Assembly (NCBI GenBank): GCA_025449845.1 | Contig: JANWIP010000024.1 | Coordinates: 1 to 48,803 of the forward strand | Reading direction: 5' to 3' | From: Solirubrobacteraceae bacterium | GTDB lineage: Bacteria > Actinomycetota > Thermoleophilia > Solirubrobacterales > Solirubrobacteraceae | DNA: 48,803 nt | Shown: in pieces, positions 29,187 through 37,183 of the stretch | Layout of the letters: every line of letters starts with the position of its first letter | Position numbering within the stretch: the first letter of the stretch is position 1 | The notes under the pieces: model-generated | Database searches by the model: none | The model's input: only the letters and a program-made list of their open reading frames with translations | What the model was told of the DNA's origin: nothing | Position numbers and translations under genes: made by a program

Positions 29187-30800
29187 ATGAACCGCCCCCG
29201 CCTTGGCTGCAAAGTGCTCCTATCGGCTGGCACGGCACTCGGCATCTGGCTGGCGGCGGCGGCGCCGGTAGGGGCGGTCACGATCGACACCCAGACCCGC
29301 ACAGTGACGGCGGCCCGCCTGAGTATGGCGTTCGGCGCGCTCGAACCCGACGTGGTGAGGTCTCTGCAATGGACCGACAGCGCCGGCACCCAGGGGGAAA
29401 CCCTCGTCGACAACACCGAAGAAGCTATCTGCCCGAATGCGCCTAAGGGCTATCCCGCGAACTTCTGGGGTGAGTCCTATGGGGACGGCTCGGCCGGCAC
29501 CAATCCGGAGCTCGTGTTCGGCGGCTCGAACGGAAGCTGGAGCAGTCCCGCCCCAGACCAGGTGCAGAGCAGCACCGAATACCCCGTGGGTTGCTCGAAG
29601 TACAAAGAAGCGGTGCCTGTCGGGACGACCTATACCTACTACGACACGCTGCCGCAGGCGAACGAGATCATGCTCAAGCGCACCTGGAGCTTTGCCCTCT
29701 CCCAGCGGCTGCCCGCGGCGGCGACGGGCTTTCGCGCGTACGTGCCTCAGTTGCCCCTCACGCACTATGGACAGGTTCTCTATCCCAATGCCGGCAGTCT
29801 TCAGACAGAAACCATCTCCCCCACGAACTGCGGCAAGTCCGCCTGCTTGAAGGAACTCTCCGGCGCTTGGTTCGCTATCAACGACGGGACGGCGGGCGAC
29901 TCCCAGGATGGCTCGGGGATGATCGTGCTGCGCGACGCGAGCGACATCCCTGGTGCCAAGCTGGCGATTCAAGGCACCTTCGTCGGCGCCGCCTTCCCCA
30001 ACCCGATCGCCAACTTGAGCTCGATCGACCTGCCGGTCCCGAATGGAGGACTGGGTGCGCCGATCACCGAGATCGAGTACCTCTGCTTCTACGACGCCAC
30101 GAGCTGGCCCCAGGCACAGCGCGAAGCGCTTCAGCTGCCGCCCGGCTGCGGGCCGCTGCCGAGCCCGCCCCAGGAAGGTGGCGGCGCCACCACCGTGCCG
30201 CCGCCCGGCAAGACTCCTCCTCCAGGGCCTGCCCCTGGACCGTCCCCGCCCGTGCTCGGCCATAGCTTCAACGTCGCGCGCGCCGGCGGCGTCGTGCTTG
30301 TCGAGCCGCCTGGCACCCACACCTTCACCCCGCTGACCCAGGCCCTGGAGCTGCCGTTGGGATCGATCATCGATGCGACGCACGGCAGCGTGAGCATCAC
30401 GACGGCCACGCCTGGAGGTGGCACTCAGACGGGCCAGTTCTTCGCGGGCAGGTTCGTGCTGACCCAAGGCCGCGACGGTGCTGTGGTGGCGACCCTGACG
30501 GGCGGCGATTTCAGTGTGTGTCCGACGGCCCGCGAGCGCAGGCATCTCGCGCATGCCAGCTCGGGGCACGCCTCGGGCAAGCACGTGGTGCGCAAGCTGT
30601 GGGCCAACGCGCATGGGAAGTTCTCGACCAAGGGCAACTACGCCGCGGGCGCCGTGCAAGGTACGGAGTGGCTGACAGAGGACCTGTGCGAGGGCACTCT
30701 CATCCGCGTGACGCGCGATCGCGTGGCGGTCACCAACCTCGTCAACCACCGCCACCTGACGGTCAAGGCGGGGCACAGATATCTCGCCAAGGCGCCATGA
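29187..30800 (+). CDS. Secreted protein with C-terminal FecR-like domain
   Basis: 537 residues from ATG 29187 (MNRPRLGCKVLLSAGTALG). An upstream in-frame ATG at 29154 would put a charged stretch before the signal peptide. A Sec signal peptide covers about 1-30 (cut near PVGA). Residues about 31-330 are an unknown beta-rich domain with several Cys. A Pro/Gly linker of about 40 residues (PPPGKTPPPGPAPGPSPP) follows. Residues about 375-535 resemble a FecR domain (LPLGSIIDATHGSVSITTA, AVQGTEWLTEDLCEGTLIRVTRDRVAVTN, TVKAGHRYLA). FecR-like proteins often sit beside CHASE2 cyclases, and this one is divergent from such a cyclase, so I infer a role in presenting an external signal. Confidence 0.78.
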   Translation: MNRPRLGCKVLLSAGTALGIWLAAAAPVGAVTIDTQTRTVTAARLSMAFGALEPDVVRSLQWTDSAGTQGETLVDNTEEAICPNAPKGYPANFWGESYGDGSAGTNPELVFGGSNGSWSSPAPDQVQSSTEYPVGCSKYKEAVPVGTTYTYYDTLPQANEIMLKRTWSFALSQRLPAAATGFRAYVPQLPLTHYGQVLYPNAGSLQTETISPTNCGKSACLKELSGAWFAINDGTAGDSQDGSGMIVLRDASDIPGAKLAIQGTFVGAAFPNPIANLSSIDLPVPNGGLGAPITEIEYLCFYDATSWPQAQREALQLPPGCGPLPSPPQEGGGATTVPPPGKTPPPGPAPGPSPPVLGHSFNVARAGGVVLVEPPGTHTFTPLTQALELPLGSIIDATHGSVSITTATPGGGTQTGQFFAGRFVLTQGRDGAVVATLTGGDFSVCPTARERRHLAHASSGHASGKHVVRKLWANAHGKFSTKGNYAAGAVQGTEWLTEDLCEGTLIRVTRDRVAVTNLVNHRHLTVKAGHRYLAKAP

Positions 30801-30823
30801 GAGCCCAAGGCGCCATGAGAGCC
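30788..30823 (+). repeat. 18-bp tandem duplication across the FecR-like gene stop
   Basis: Two adjacent copies of CAAGGCGCCATGAGAGCC (30788-30805 and 30806-30823). The first contains the stop codon TGA at 30798-30800. The second fills most of the 40-bp gap before the cyclic-nucleotide-binding gene. A small local duplication, probably neutral. Confidence 0.9.
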
Positions 30824-30840
30824 TTGCGTAAGGTGCGGCG

Positions 30841-31326
30841 ATGAGCGCCGACTTCGCGGCGAACTTCTTCAACTACGACTCCGTCGAGGTGCACGAGCGC
30901 TCTGAGCAGCTCGCGCTGCTCGCGGGCCGTCCGCGCTCAGACTGGGCGAAGGTCCTGGCCCACACCGAGACGCGCCGTTTCTCGCGCGATGAGACGATCA
31001 TCTCGGCGGGGGAGACCGACCGGGCGCTGTATCTGCTCACCGAAGGCACCCTCGGCGTGCGCCTGCAAGCGGACACCGAGAAGACCTTCAAGGCGATCGA
31101 TGCGCCGTCGGTCGTCGGCGAGGTGGCCTTCCTCGACGGCGGTCCTCGCTCGGCCACGCTGTTCGCGATCACGGACGGTGAGCTGCTGCGCCTGCGCATG
31201 GAGAGCTTCGAAACGCTCTCGGCGCGTGAGCCCGAGCTCGGGCGGGCGATCCTGTTCGATCTAGCGCGCATCGTCACCCAGCGCCTACGACTCGCCAGCG
31301 ATGTAATTGCACGGACGGGAGGCTGA
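30841..31326 (+). CDS. Stand-alone cyclic-nucleotide-binding domain protein
   Basis: 161 residues. One CRP/PKA-type beta-barrel occupies about 20-135, followed by a short C-terminal helix. The phosphate-binding cassette VVGEVAFLDGGPRSATLFA keeps E94 and R103-S104, which contact the ribose and phosphate of the nucleotide, so binding is likely. There is no helix-turn-helix, unlike CRP/FNR regulators; it should act on a protein instead of DNA. The redox gene starts 1 base after its stop, and a cyclase lies 1.8 kb upstream on the other strand. I infer that it controls the redox protein by cNMP binding. Confidence 0.9.
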   Translation: MSADFAANFFNYDSVEVHERSEQLALLAGRPRSDWAKVLAHTETRRFSRDETIISAGETDRALYLLTEGTLGVRLQADTEKTFKAIDAPSVVGEVAFLDGGPRSATLFAITDGELLRLRMESFETLSAREPELGRAILFDLARIVTQRLRLASDVIARTGG

Positions 31327-31327
31327 G

Positions 31328-33958
31328 GTGGCGAGCGCAACCCCAACCAATCCCTTCCCCAACTACACGCAGATGCGCCGGCGCCTGCCGCTGTGGGCCT
31401 GGCAGGCAGCTCGTGTGCTGAGTGTGTCGCTGGCGATTGGCCTCTGCATCCTGCTGCTGGCCAAACCTGCAACCGGACTGGAACTGTGGTGGAAGTTGGC
31501 GATCCCGCTGCTGCCGCTGCTGTGGCTCACGGCGCCGGGACTGTGGCGCAACATCTGTCCGCTGGCGGCCACCAATCAGACGCCGCGCCTGCTGCGTTTC
31601 ACGCGCGGGCTCACCATCCCCTCGTGGTATCGAGAGTACGCCCCGGTGGTGGGGATGGCGGCGTTCATCCTGCTGGTGGCCTCGCGTAAGCCGCTGCTGA
31701 ACACGAGCGGTGTGGCGACCGCCGTGCTGATCGGCGCCTCGCTGGCGGGGGCGCTGATCGGTGGCGTCGTGTTCAAGGGTAAGAGCGGCTGGTGCAGCTC
31801 GATCTGCCCGCTGCTGCCGGTGCAGCGCATCTACGGCCAGACGCCTTTCGCGACCGTTCCTAACTCACACTGCCAGCCGTGCGTGGGGTGCACCAAGAAC
31901 TGTTACGACTTCAACCCGCGCGTGGCCTACCTCGCGGACCTCTACGAGGACGACCGTCACTACACCGGCTATCGCAAGTTTTTCGTTGGCTGTTTTCCCG
32001 GATTGATTTTGTGTTACTTCACGCTGCCTGCGCACATCTCCGCCGGCTCTGACTACGCGCGCTTCGCGCTCTACATCGCGGCGAGCACCGGTAGCTTCTT
32101 TCTCGCCGAGACGCTGCTGAAGGTGACGGTTAATAAGATCACAGCCGTCTATGGCGCGGTGGCGATCAGTCTCTTCTATTGGTACAGCTCGATGGTGCTC
32201 GCCGGCACTCTCACGGGCAGCACCGGCACCGCCTGGTTTGTTTGGGGTCTGCGCGCGGTGGTGTGGACGCTCGCCGCGGTGTGGCTCGTGCGTACCTGGC
32301 GCAAGGAGGCCGTCTTTGTCGAGCAGGCCACCTCGCCGCCGCCGGTGCGCCTGGGCGAGGAGGCGCTCGATGCAGCCCGTGCTCAGCAGGCGGGCAATCC
32401 CGAGATCACCTTCGAGCCGAGCGGGCTGCGCCTGGTGGCCAAGCCCGGGGCGACCTTGCTCGATCTTGCCGAAAGCGGCGAGCAGTCGGTCGAGGCCGGC
32501 TGTCGCATGGGGGTCTGTGGCGCGGACCCGGTGTGCGTTGTCGCAGGAATGGAGCACCTCTCGGCGATCTCCGGCGATGAGCAGGCGACGCTTGAGCGCC
32601 TCGGGTATGCGGAGAACACGCGCATGGCGTGCTGCGCGCGTGTCAACGGACCGGTCACGATCTCGCTCACTCCCGAACGGGCCGGCGCCGTGGCGCCTAA
32701 GCGCGTGGAGGGATTTGAGTTTGACCCTGCTGTGGCGCGCGTGGTGATTGTGGGTAACGGCATCGCCGGTGTAACTGCCGCCGATCACGTCCGCCGCCGT
32801 CACCCGGACTGTCAGATCGATGTCGTCGCCAATGAGCCTTACCCGCTTTATAACCGCATGGGGATAGCGCGGCTGGTGTACGGCAGCTCGGCGATGGTTG
32901 GGCTCCAGCTGCTGCCCGACGCATGGTATGAGGAGAATCAGGTCACCTGCTGGCTGAACACATTCGCCACGGGTCTCGATCGTGAGCGTGGCGAGCTGAA
33001 GTTGGGCACCGGCGAGACCCTCTCCTACGACCGCCTGATCCTGGCGACCGGCAGTGACTCGTTCGTACCGCCGATCGAGGGCTACGGCGTGCCCGGCACC
33101 TTCGTCCTGCGCCGCGCCTCCGATGCCTTTGGTATTCGCACCTTTGCCCAGGAGCACCGCGCCGAGCATGCGGTGATCGCGGGCGGAGGGCTGCTCGGCC
33201 TGGAGGCCGCCTTTGCGCTGCACAAAATCGGCCTGCACGTCACGGTGCTCGAGCGCGGACCGACACTACTCTCGCGCCAGCTCGATGAGCGGGCGGCGGA
33301 GTTGCTGCGCGACTACCTCGAAGGGCTAGGGCTGCATATCTCGCTGGCTGTCGAGACCGAGTCGCTGAGCGGCGACGAGCGCCTGCGTGAGGTCCGGCTG
33401 CGCGATGGGCGCACGCTTCCTGCCGACGTCTTCCTCGTCGCGGCTGGGATCACACCGCTGATCGAGCTTGCCCGCGAGGCAGGGCTGGAGGTCGCCAAAG
33501 GCGTGGTCGTGGACGACGCTCTGCGCTCCAGCGACCCGCGGGTCTTCGCGGTCGGCGACGTCGCCGAGCACCGCGGGCGAACCTACGGCCTATGGCCAGC
33601 GGCGGTCGAGCAAGGCGAGATCGCCGCTGAGAATGCGCTCGGTGGCGAGCGCCTCTACGAGGGAACTGTGCCCGTGACGATGCTGAAGGTCGTCGGCGTG
33701 GACCTGCTCTCGATTGGGCGCTTTCAGGCCCAGGACGGGGACACCGCGATCGCGCTTGAGGACTCCGAAGAGCACAGCTACCGCAAGCTCGTCATCGCCG
33801 AGGACCGGATTGTTGGTGCGATTCTGATCGCACGCCAGCAGGACGCACCCCATGTCACCGCTGCCGTGAAGGATGGCCGCGATGTGTCGGGCCTGCTAGG
33901 GGCGCTTGAGCGCGGGGAGTGGGAGGGGCTGGCGGCGGAGGAGCCGGTCGCTGTGTAG
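31328..33958 (+). CDS. Membrane-bound redox fusion: 4Fe-4S membrane domain, 2Fe-2S-like domain, FAD/NAD oxidoreductase
   Basis: 876 residues from GTG 31328, one base after the previous stop. Residues about 25-335 are a multi-helix membrane part with NICPLAA (C77), WCSSIC (C156, C160) and a 4Fe-4S-like set C182-x2-C185-x2-C188-x3-C192, somewhat like NapH-type electron carriers. Residues about 355-455 are a ferredoxin-like domain with C392-x4-C397-x2-D400 and C403, C435, C436; an Asp stands where the third Cys is usual. Residues about 468-860 are a NirB/ferredoxin-reductase-like flavoprotein (FAD GNGIAG at 476-481, NAD loop GGGLLGLEAA, FAVGDVAEHRG). It likely moves electrons from NAD(P)H to a membrane or extracytoplasmic acceptor. 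Partner unknown. Confidence 0.85.
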   Translation: MASATPTNPFPNYTQMRRRLPLWAWQAARVLSVSLAIGLCILLLAKPATGLELWWKLAIPLLPLLWLTAPGLWRNICPLAATNQTPRLLRFTRGLTIPSWYREYAPVVGMAAFILLVASRKPLLNTSGVATAVLIGASLAGALIGGVVFKGKSGWCSSICPLLPVQRIYGQTPFATVPNSHCQPCVGCTKNCYDFNPRVAYLADLYEDDRHYTGYRKFFVGCFPGLILCYFTLPAHISAGSDYARFALYIAASTGSFFLAETLLKVTVNKITAVYGAVAISLFYWYSSMVLAGTLTGSTGTAWFVWGLRAVVWTLAAVWLVRTWRKEAVFVEQATSPPPVRLGEEALDAARAQQAGNPEITFEPSGLRLVAKPGATLLDLAESGEQSVEAGCRMGVCGADPVCVVAGMEHLSAISGDEQATLERLGYAENTRMACCARVNGPVTISLTPERAGAVAPKRVEGFEFDPAVARVVIVGNGIAGVTAADHVRRRHPDCQIDVVANEPYPLYNRMGIARLVYGSSAMVGLQLLPDAWYEENQVTCWLNTFATGLDRERGELKLGTGETLSYDRLILATGSDSFVPPIEGYGVPGTFVLRRASDAFGIRTFAQEHRAEHAVIAGGGLLGLEAAFALHKIGLHVTVLERGPTLLSRQLDERAAELLRDYLEGLGLHISLAVETESLSGDERLREVRLRDGRTLPADVFLVAAGITPLIELAREAGLEVAKGVVVDDALRSSDPRVFAVGDVAEHRGRTYGLWPAAVEQGEIAAENALGGERLYEGTVPVTMLKVVGVDLLSIGRFQAQDGDTAIALEDSEEHSYRKLVIAEDRIVGAILIARQQDAPHVTAAVKDGRDVSGLLGALERGEWEGLAAEEPVAV

Positions 33959-33974
33959 GGCGCTCGATGAGTGG

Positions 33975-35180
33975 TCAAGGTCCCAGCGTGCCGATGGGTA
34001 TGACGGCCACCCCGTCCTTGCGGCGGTAGCCGTAGCCGGTCGCGACAATGACCCCAAGTAGCGCTGGGTTGCCACATCTCGCCGTGTCGATTCGTGCGGC
34101 GAACCGCAGCAGGCTTTCGGCGGCATCATCGATCTGCCCCTGACCCAGCTTCACCTCAAATGCCATCCAGCGACCGTCGCCCGTCTCGACGATCGCGTCG
34201 ACCTCGAGACCGCCGCTGTCGCGGTACTGCGATACCCGCGCGTCGAGCGCCTGCGCATAGATGCGCAGGTCGCGCACGACGAGCGACTCGAACAGGAAGC
34301 CGAGCAGGTTGAGATCGCGCAGCAGTCGATCGGGTGTCGCTCGCAGCGCCGCGACTGCCAGCGATGGGTCCACGAAGTGCCGCTTGGGTGCCGTGCGAAG
34401 CCGGTGCTTGGAGCGCAGGTGCGGCGCCCAAGCGGGCTGGTCCTCGATGATCATGAGCCGCTCCAGTGCGGCGAGGTACTCACGTACCGTGTCGTCCTTC
34501 AACGGGCCTTCGGCGCCGCCGGTATCCCTGGCAAGCGTTGTCGCCGCAGCGTGGGTGGCGATGTTGCGCGCGAGACTCGCCAGCAGTCGCTCTACGCGGC
34601 CCGGATCGCGTTTGGTCGAGTCCAGACGCGCGACATCGACGCGGGCGATCTCCTGCAGATAGTCGCGCATGGCAAGCAGAACATCCGGGGCGCTGTGACC
34701 GCGGAATCCTGGCCATCCACCCAGCGCGATCTCTTCGGCGAGATCCGCGACGCTCAGCCCCGGATCGGCGCTTTGACTCATTTCACCACCAAGCAGTTCA
34801 CTCAGCGAGATACTTCCGCTGCTGCGGCCCGCCTCGAAGAGGCTCATCGGACGCATCCGCAGGCGAGTGATACGCCCGGCGCCCGTATGTCGTGTGATGT
34901 CGTCAGGAGGTACCGCAGAACCGGTCAGGATGAACTGGCCGGGGTCAAGGCGGTCGTCGATCGCCCTGCGCACGTGGTTCCAGATTGCCGGCTCGATCTG
35001 CCACTCGTCGAGGAGCCTAGGCGTGGGACCGTCTAGCACGAGCGCTGGATCAACCGCAATCGCCTGTCGTGCGTTGGTATCGACATCGAGCAGAACCTCG
35101 CTGGCCGCAATTTGCCTGGCAGTGACCGTCTTTCCACAGGCCTTTGGTCCCTCGATGACGACGGCCCCAACGGCGCTCAA
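33975..35180 (-). CDS. AAA-type ATPase with DUF4143 C-terminal domain
   Basis: 401 residues from TTG 35180. Visible: Walker A EGPKACGKTVTARQ, Walker B-like RLLDEWQIEP, sensor ILTGSAVPP, and in the DUF4143 half a nuclease-like end SGGLEVDAIVETGDGRWMAFEVKLGQG, with the D-x-n-E-x-K pattern of PD-(D/E)XK folds. The role of this widespread, often mobile family is unclear. The true start is uncertain: the in-frame codons upstream read YQPRVVDHELAARL, which is how the family usually begins, but no ATG/GTG/TTG precedes them before an in-frame TAG at about 35290. The 23-bp repeats cover exactly this region. Confidence 0.82.
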   Translation of the reverse strand: MSAVGAVVIEGPKACGKTVTARQIAASEVLLDVDTNARQAIAVDPALVLDGPTPRLLDEWQIEPAIWNHVRRAIDDRLDPGQFILTGSAVPPDDITRHTGAGRITRLRMRPMSLFEAGRSSGSISLSELLGGEMSQSADPGLSVADLAEEIALGGWPGFRGHSAPDVLLAMRDYLQEIARVDVARLDSTKRDPGRVERLLASLARNIATHAAATTLARDTGGAEGPLKDDTVREYLAALERLMIIEDQPAWAPHLRSKHRLRTAPKRHFVDPSLAVAALRATPDRLLRDLNLLGFLFESLVVRDLRIYAQALDARVSQYRDSGGLEVDAIVETGDGRWMAFEVKLGQGQIDDAAESLLRFAARIDTARCGNPALLGVIVATGYGYRRKDGVAVIPIGTLGP

Positions 35181-35246
35181 GCGTGCCGCGAGCTCGTGAT
35201 CGACGACCCTTGGCTGATAGCTAAAGGGGAGAATGCGCTTATTGTA

Positions 35247-35315
35247 GCGGGGAGAAAGCAGTCTATCCAGCGGGGAGGAAACAGTCTATTGAGCGGGGAG
35301 AAAGCAGACGTCGGA
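35247..35315. repeat. Three 23-bp direct repeats at the 5' end of the DUF4143 gene
   Basis: Units 35247-35269, 35270-35292 and 35293-35315 all start GCGGGGAG(A/G)AA; the first two also share CAGTCTAT. On the minus strand units 1 and 2 each contain TAGACTG, so they may multiply a promoter-like element. They are adjacent with no spacers, so they are not CRISPR. Confidence 0.85.
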
Positions 35316-35562
35316 ATCGCATGCTTGCCGAGTCCTCCGGCGGCCCAGTTGCTTGGATGCTCGATCATGCGCCGGGCCTGATTTCAGCGTGGTTGAGATC
35401 CAGGGCATCCCCGGATAGCGTCCGCGTGGGTTATGGCCCTACAGATCGTACTACCAATTTGCTACCGGGCGGAAGCAGAAACGGGCCTATTGGGGCCGAT
35501 TTGAAGCGACGCCACCCAAGTCCGAGCCCGCCCCAAACCCAAGTACCCATGCGCTTTCCGTA
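35316..35562. other. Gene-free stretch before the element boundary
   Basis: I see no convincing coding frame, RNA or repeat here. It is chromosomal sequence between the 23-bp repeats and the left attachment site. Confidence 0.5.
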
Positions 35563-35606
35563 AGAGCCGACGCCCGGAATCGAACCGGGGACCCCTTCAT
35601 TACGAG
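35563..35606 (-). repeat. Left attachment site: 44-bp copy of the tRNA-Thr 3' half
   Basis: The 44 bases are identical to 38555-38598 and cover the tRNA-Thr gene from the anticodon to the 3' end plus two bases. Sequence diverges at once on both sides. This is the duplicated attachment core left by site-specific integration into the tRNA gene. It is not a functional tRNA. Confidence 0.93.
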
Positions 35607-35626
35607 AGGCTTCTGAGGTGTCCTGT

Positions 35627-35646
35627 TTTGGCTTTGTAAAGCCAAA
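35627..35646. repeat. Near-perfect 9-bp inverted repeat inside the left element end
   Basis: TTTGGCTTT-GT-AAAGCCAAA lies 20 bases inside the left attachment core. It could be a terminator for transcripts leaving the element or a recombination-related structure. Confidence 0.6.
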
Positions 35647-35692
35647 TAAGGTGAGGCCGGATCGGGTTGGAGGACCACATATCTGCCGAGTT

Positions 35693-35713
35693 GGGGACAT
35701 GGTTCGGGACACG
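35693..35713. promoter_or_regulatory. Candidate integrase arm-type site, left end
   Basis: GGGGACAT...CGGGACACG at 35693-35713 matches CGGGACAT...CGGGACACG at 38478-38497 near the other end, in the same orientation. Paired motifs at both ends of an element are what arm-type integrase sites look like. Confidence 0.5.
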
Positions 35714-35739
35714 GTTTTTGGGTCTCGCGCGGGATCGGC

Positions 35740-35765
35740 TAGACTGTGACCACAAGGTGACCACA
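35740..35765 (+). promoter_or_regulatory. Promoter/operator of the toxin-antitoxin pair
   Basis: A TAGACT sequence (35740-35745) resembles a -10 box. Two direct copies of GTGACCACA (35746-35754 and 35757-35765) follow with an 11-base period, one helical turn, ending on the antitoxin ATG. Toxin-antitoxin complexes usually repress their own promoter at such repeats. Confidence 0.5.
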
Positions 35766-36022
35766 TGCTCAAGATGAAGAATGTAGGCGTCCGCGAGTTC
35801 CGCGACCACGCCACCAAGTACCTTGCCGGCCCCGAGCCCGTCGCCGTCAATCGGCATGGGCGGGTGATCGGCTTCTACATTCCGCTGGAGCGCGACGAGG
35901 ATGAGGTACGCCGCGCCGTCGCGAAGCTCGGCGAGGCAGTCGAGCAGGTGCTCGGCGAAACCGGCATGACCGAAGATGAGCTGGCCAGTCTCTTCGATAT
36001 GCGGCGGCCGCTCCCTGAATGA
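35765..36022 (+). CDS. Antitoxin, Phd/YefM-like
   Basis: 85 residues. The N-terminal half has the Phd/YefM pattern VGVREFRDHATKYLAGPEPVAVNRHGRVIGFYIPL, the DNA-binding fold. The C-terminal half (EVRRAVAKLGEAVEQVLGETGM) is a charged helix expected to wrap the toxin. AAGGTGA lies 4 bases before the ATG. The stop overlaps the toxin start (ATGA), the usual order and coupling of such operons. It lies inside the tRNA-Thr element and could stabilise it. Confidence 0.87.
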   Translation: MLKMKNVGVREFRDHATKYLAGPEPVAVNRHGRVIGFYIPLERDEDEVRRAVAKLGEAVEQVLGETGMTEDELASLFDMRRPLPE

Positions 36023-36468
36023 TCGTCGTCGCTGACGCGAGCGTGCTCGTTGGCGAGCTGTTGCGCAAACGGGGCCGGGAGCTGTTTCTGCACCCTGCCC
36101 TCTATGTCGTCGTGGCAGAGGATCAATGGAGCGAGACCGAGCACGAGCTGTCTCGCCGTCTCGGCCTCATGGAGTCCACAGGACGCTTGACCGCCGACGC
36201 GAGGTTTGCTTTGGAGCAGGCCATCCACGCCCTGGTCGAGGCACACGGCATCGAGATCGTCGCTCGCTCGGTATACGCATCCTTTGAGACAGTCGCGCGT
36301 CGACGGATTCCCCGCGACCCCCAGGACTGGCCCACCGTCGCCTTGGCGCTCCTGCTCGACGCTGCGATCCTGACCGGCGACCACGACTTCCTCGGCTGCG
36401 GTTGCCCCACGTGGACTGTCGAAACGCTCCAGCGCGAGCTGGAGACCTCGGAGAAGAAGCGGACGTAG
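36019..36468 (+). CDS. PIN-domain toxin (VapC-like)
   Basis: 149 residues. PIN-domain acids are visible: VADASVLVGELL (D6), a middle E-rich segment with WSETEHEL, RDPQDWPTVALAL (about D105) and ILTGDHDFLG (about D125). VapC-type toxins are Mg2+-dependent ribonucleases, often cutting tRNA or rRNA. The antitoxin here is Phd-like rather than VapB/AbrB-like, a mixed but known pairing. The next gene on the element, a relaxase fragment, converges on it with an 18-bp gap. Confidence 0.87.
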   Translation: MIVVADASVLVGELLRKRGRELFLHPALYVVVAEDQWSETEHELSRRLGLMESTGRLTADARFALEQAIHALVEAHGIEIVARSVYASFETVARRRIPRDPQDWPTVALALLLDAAILTGDHDFLGCGCPTWTVETLQRELETSEKKRT

Positions 36469-36486
36469 GGCCACAGCTGCCCGCGT

Positions 36487-37167
36487 TCACCGTGCGCGTT
36501 CGTGTTCGTGTCCGGGGCGGTCGCGGAGTGGGGGTTGGAGCCAGTCGGGCCGGGTGGGGTCGGGTAGCTCTTGGTAGATGAGGCTGGGAGTATGGGCGCG
36601 GCTGTTGCGCATGTGCTGCGCGAGGCGGGTGGTGCGGCCGGTGTCCTTGCCTTCGCTGCCGAGCTCGTCGCGTGCGACGTACCAGTCGGTGCCGTGGCGG
36701 GCGCGGGATGCCTCGACGTACGCGGACTCTCTGCTCGTCTGCCAGCCGCCGGTGACGACGACCGTGCGGTCTACGGTCGCTCCCTGCTGGCGGTAGATGT
36801 GCTGCGCGTATGCGAGGCGCAGGATCTCGAGGTCCTCGCCGTCGAGCGTCACGCGGCGGCCGCTTCCGTCCAGCGCGACGGTCGTCTGGCCTTTGAGGCT
36901 GAGGTGGGTGATCTCGCCACGGGTTCCGTTCTCGACGCGGGCTGCGCCTGGCGGCCGGTGCTGAGCGGTGAATGCGACGTGGTCGCCTTGGCGTAGCCCG
37001 TAGTGGACGGTCTCCAGGGGGATCTCGTGTTCGCCGAGTTCTCCGTGTTGGGCGCGGAGGTGTTGCGCGCGGGCGTTCAGCCGGTCGATCTCTTGGTTTG
37101 AGGCGTCAGCGATCAGCGCGACCGCCTTGACCCCGTGCTGTTGGGTGAGGGCGTGCCAGCGTTGCAC
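36487..37167 (-). pseudogene. TraA/MobF-type relaxase-helicase, C-terminal fragment
   Basis: About 226 residues remain of a protein family normally around 1000 or more. They contain the late motifs of a RecD-like SF1 helicase (motif V: YAQHIYRQQGATVDRTVVV; motif VI: SAYVEASRARHGTDWYVARDEL). The relaxase domain, Walker A and helicase motifs I-III are missing. The frame reads on upstream past GTG 37167 (CRAEACGTAVQRW) to the junction with the integrase 3' side at about 37200. The deletion must have removed the larger 5' part. It marks the element as a degenerated conjugative or mobilizable element. Confidence 0.82.
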
Positions 37168-37183
37168 GGCTGTCCCGCAGGCT

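Noticed and set aside
29220..30872. Long open frame (550 codons) on the minus strand opposite the FecR-like gene
   Set aside because: It is an antisense shadow caused by high GC. The plus strand has a signal peptide, linker and recognisable domain, and the minus frame is rich in Arg/His with no motif.
30841..31326. Cyclic-nucleotide-binding protein considered as a CRP/FNR transcription factor
   Set aside because: The protein ends shortly after the binding barrel; there is no helix-turn-helix.
31865..33238. Long open frame (457 codons) on the minus strand opposite the redox gene
   Set aside because: The plus strand encodes clear Fe-S and flavoprotein motifs; the minus translation has none.
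35563..35606. Second tRNA gene at the left end of the element
   Set aside because: Only the 3' half of tRNA-Thr is present; the 5' half and D-arm are missing, so it is an attachment site.
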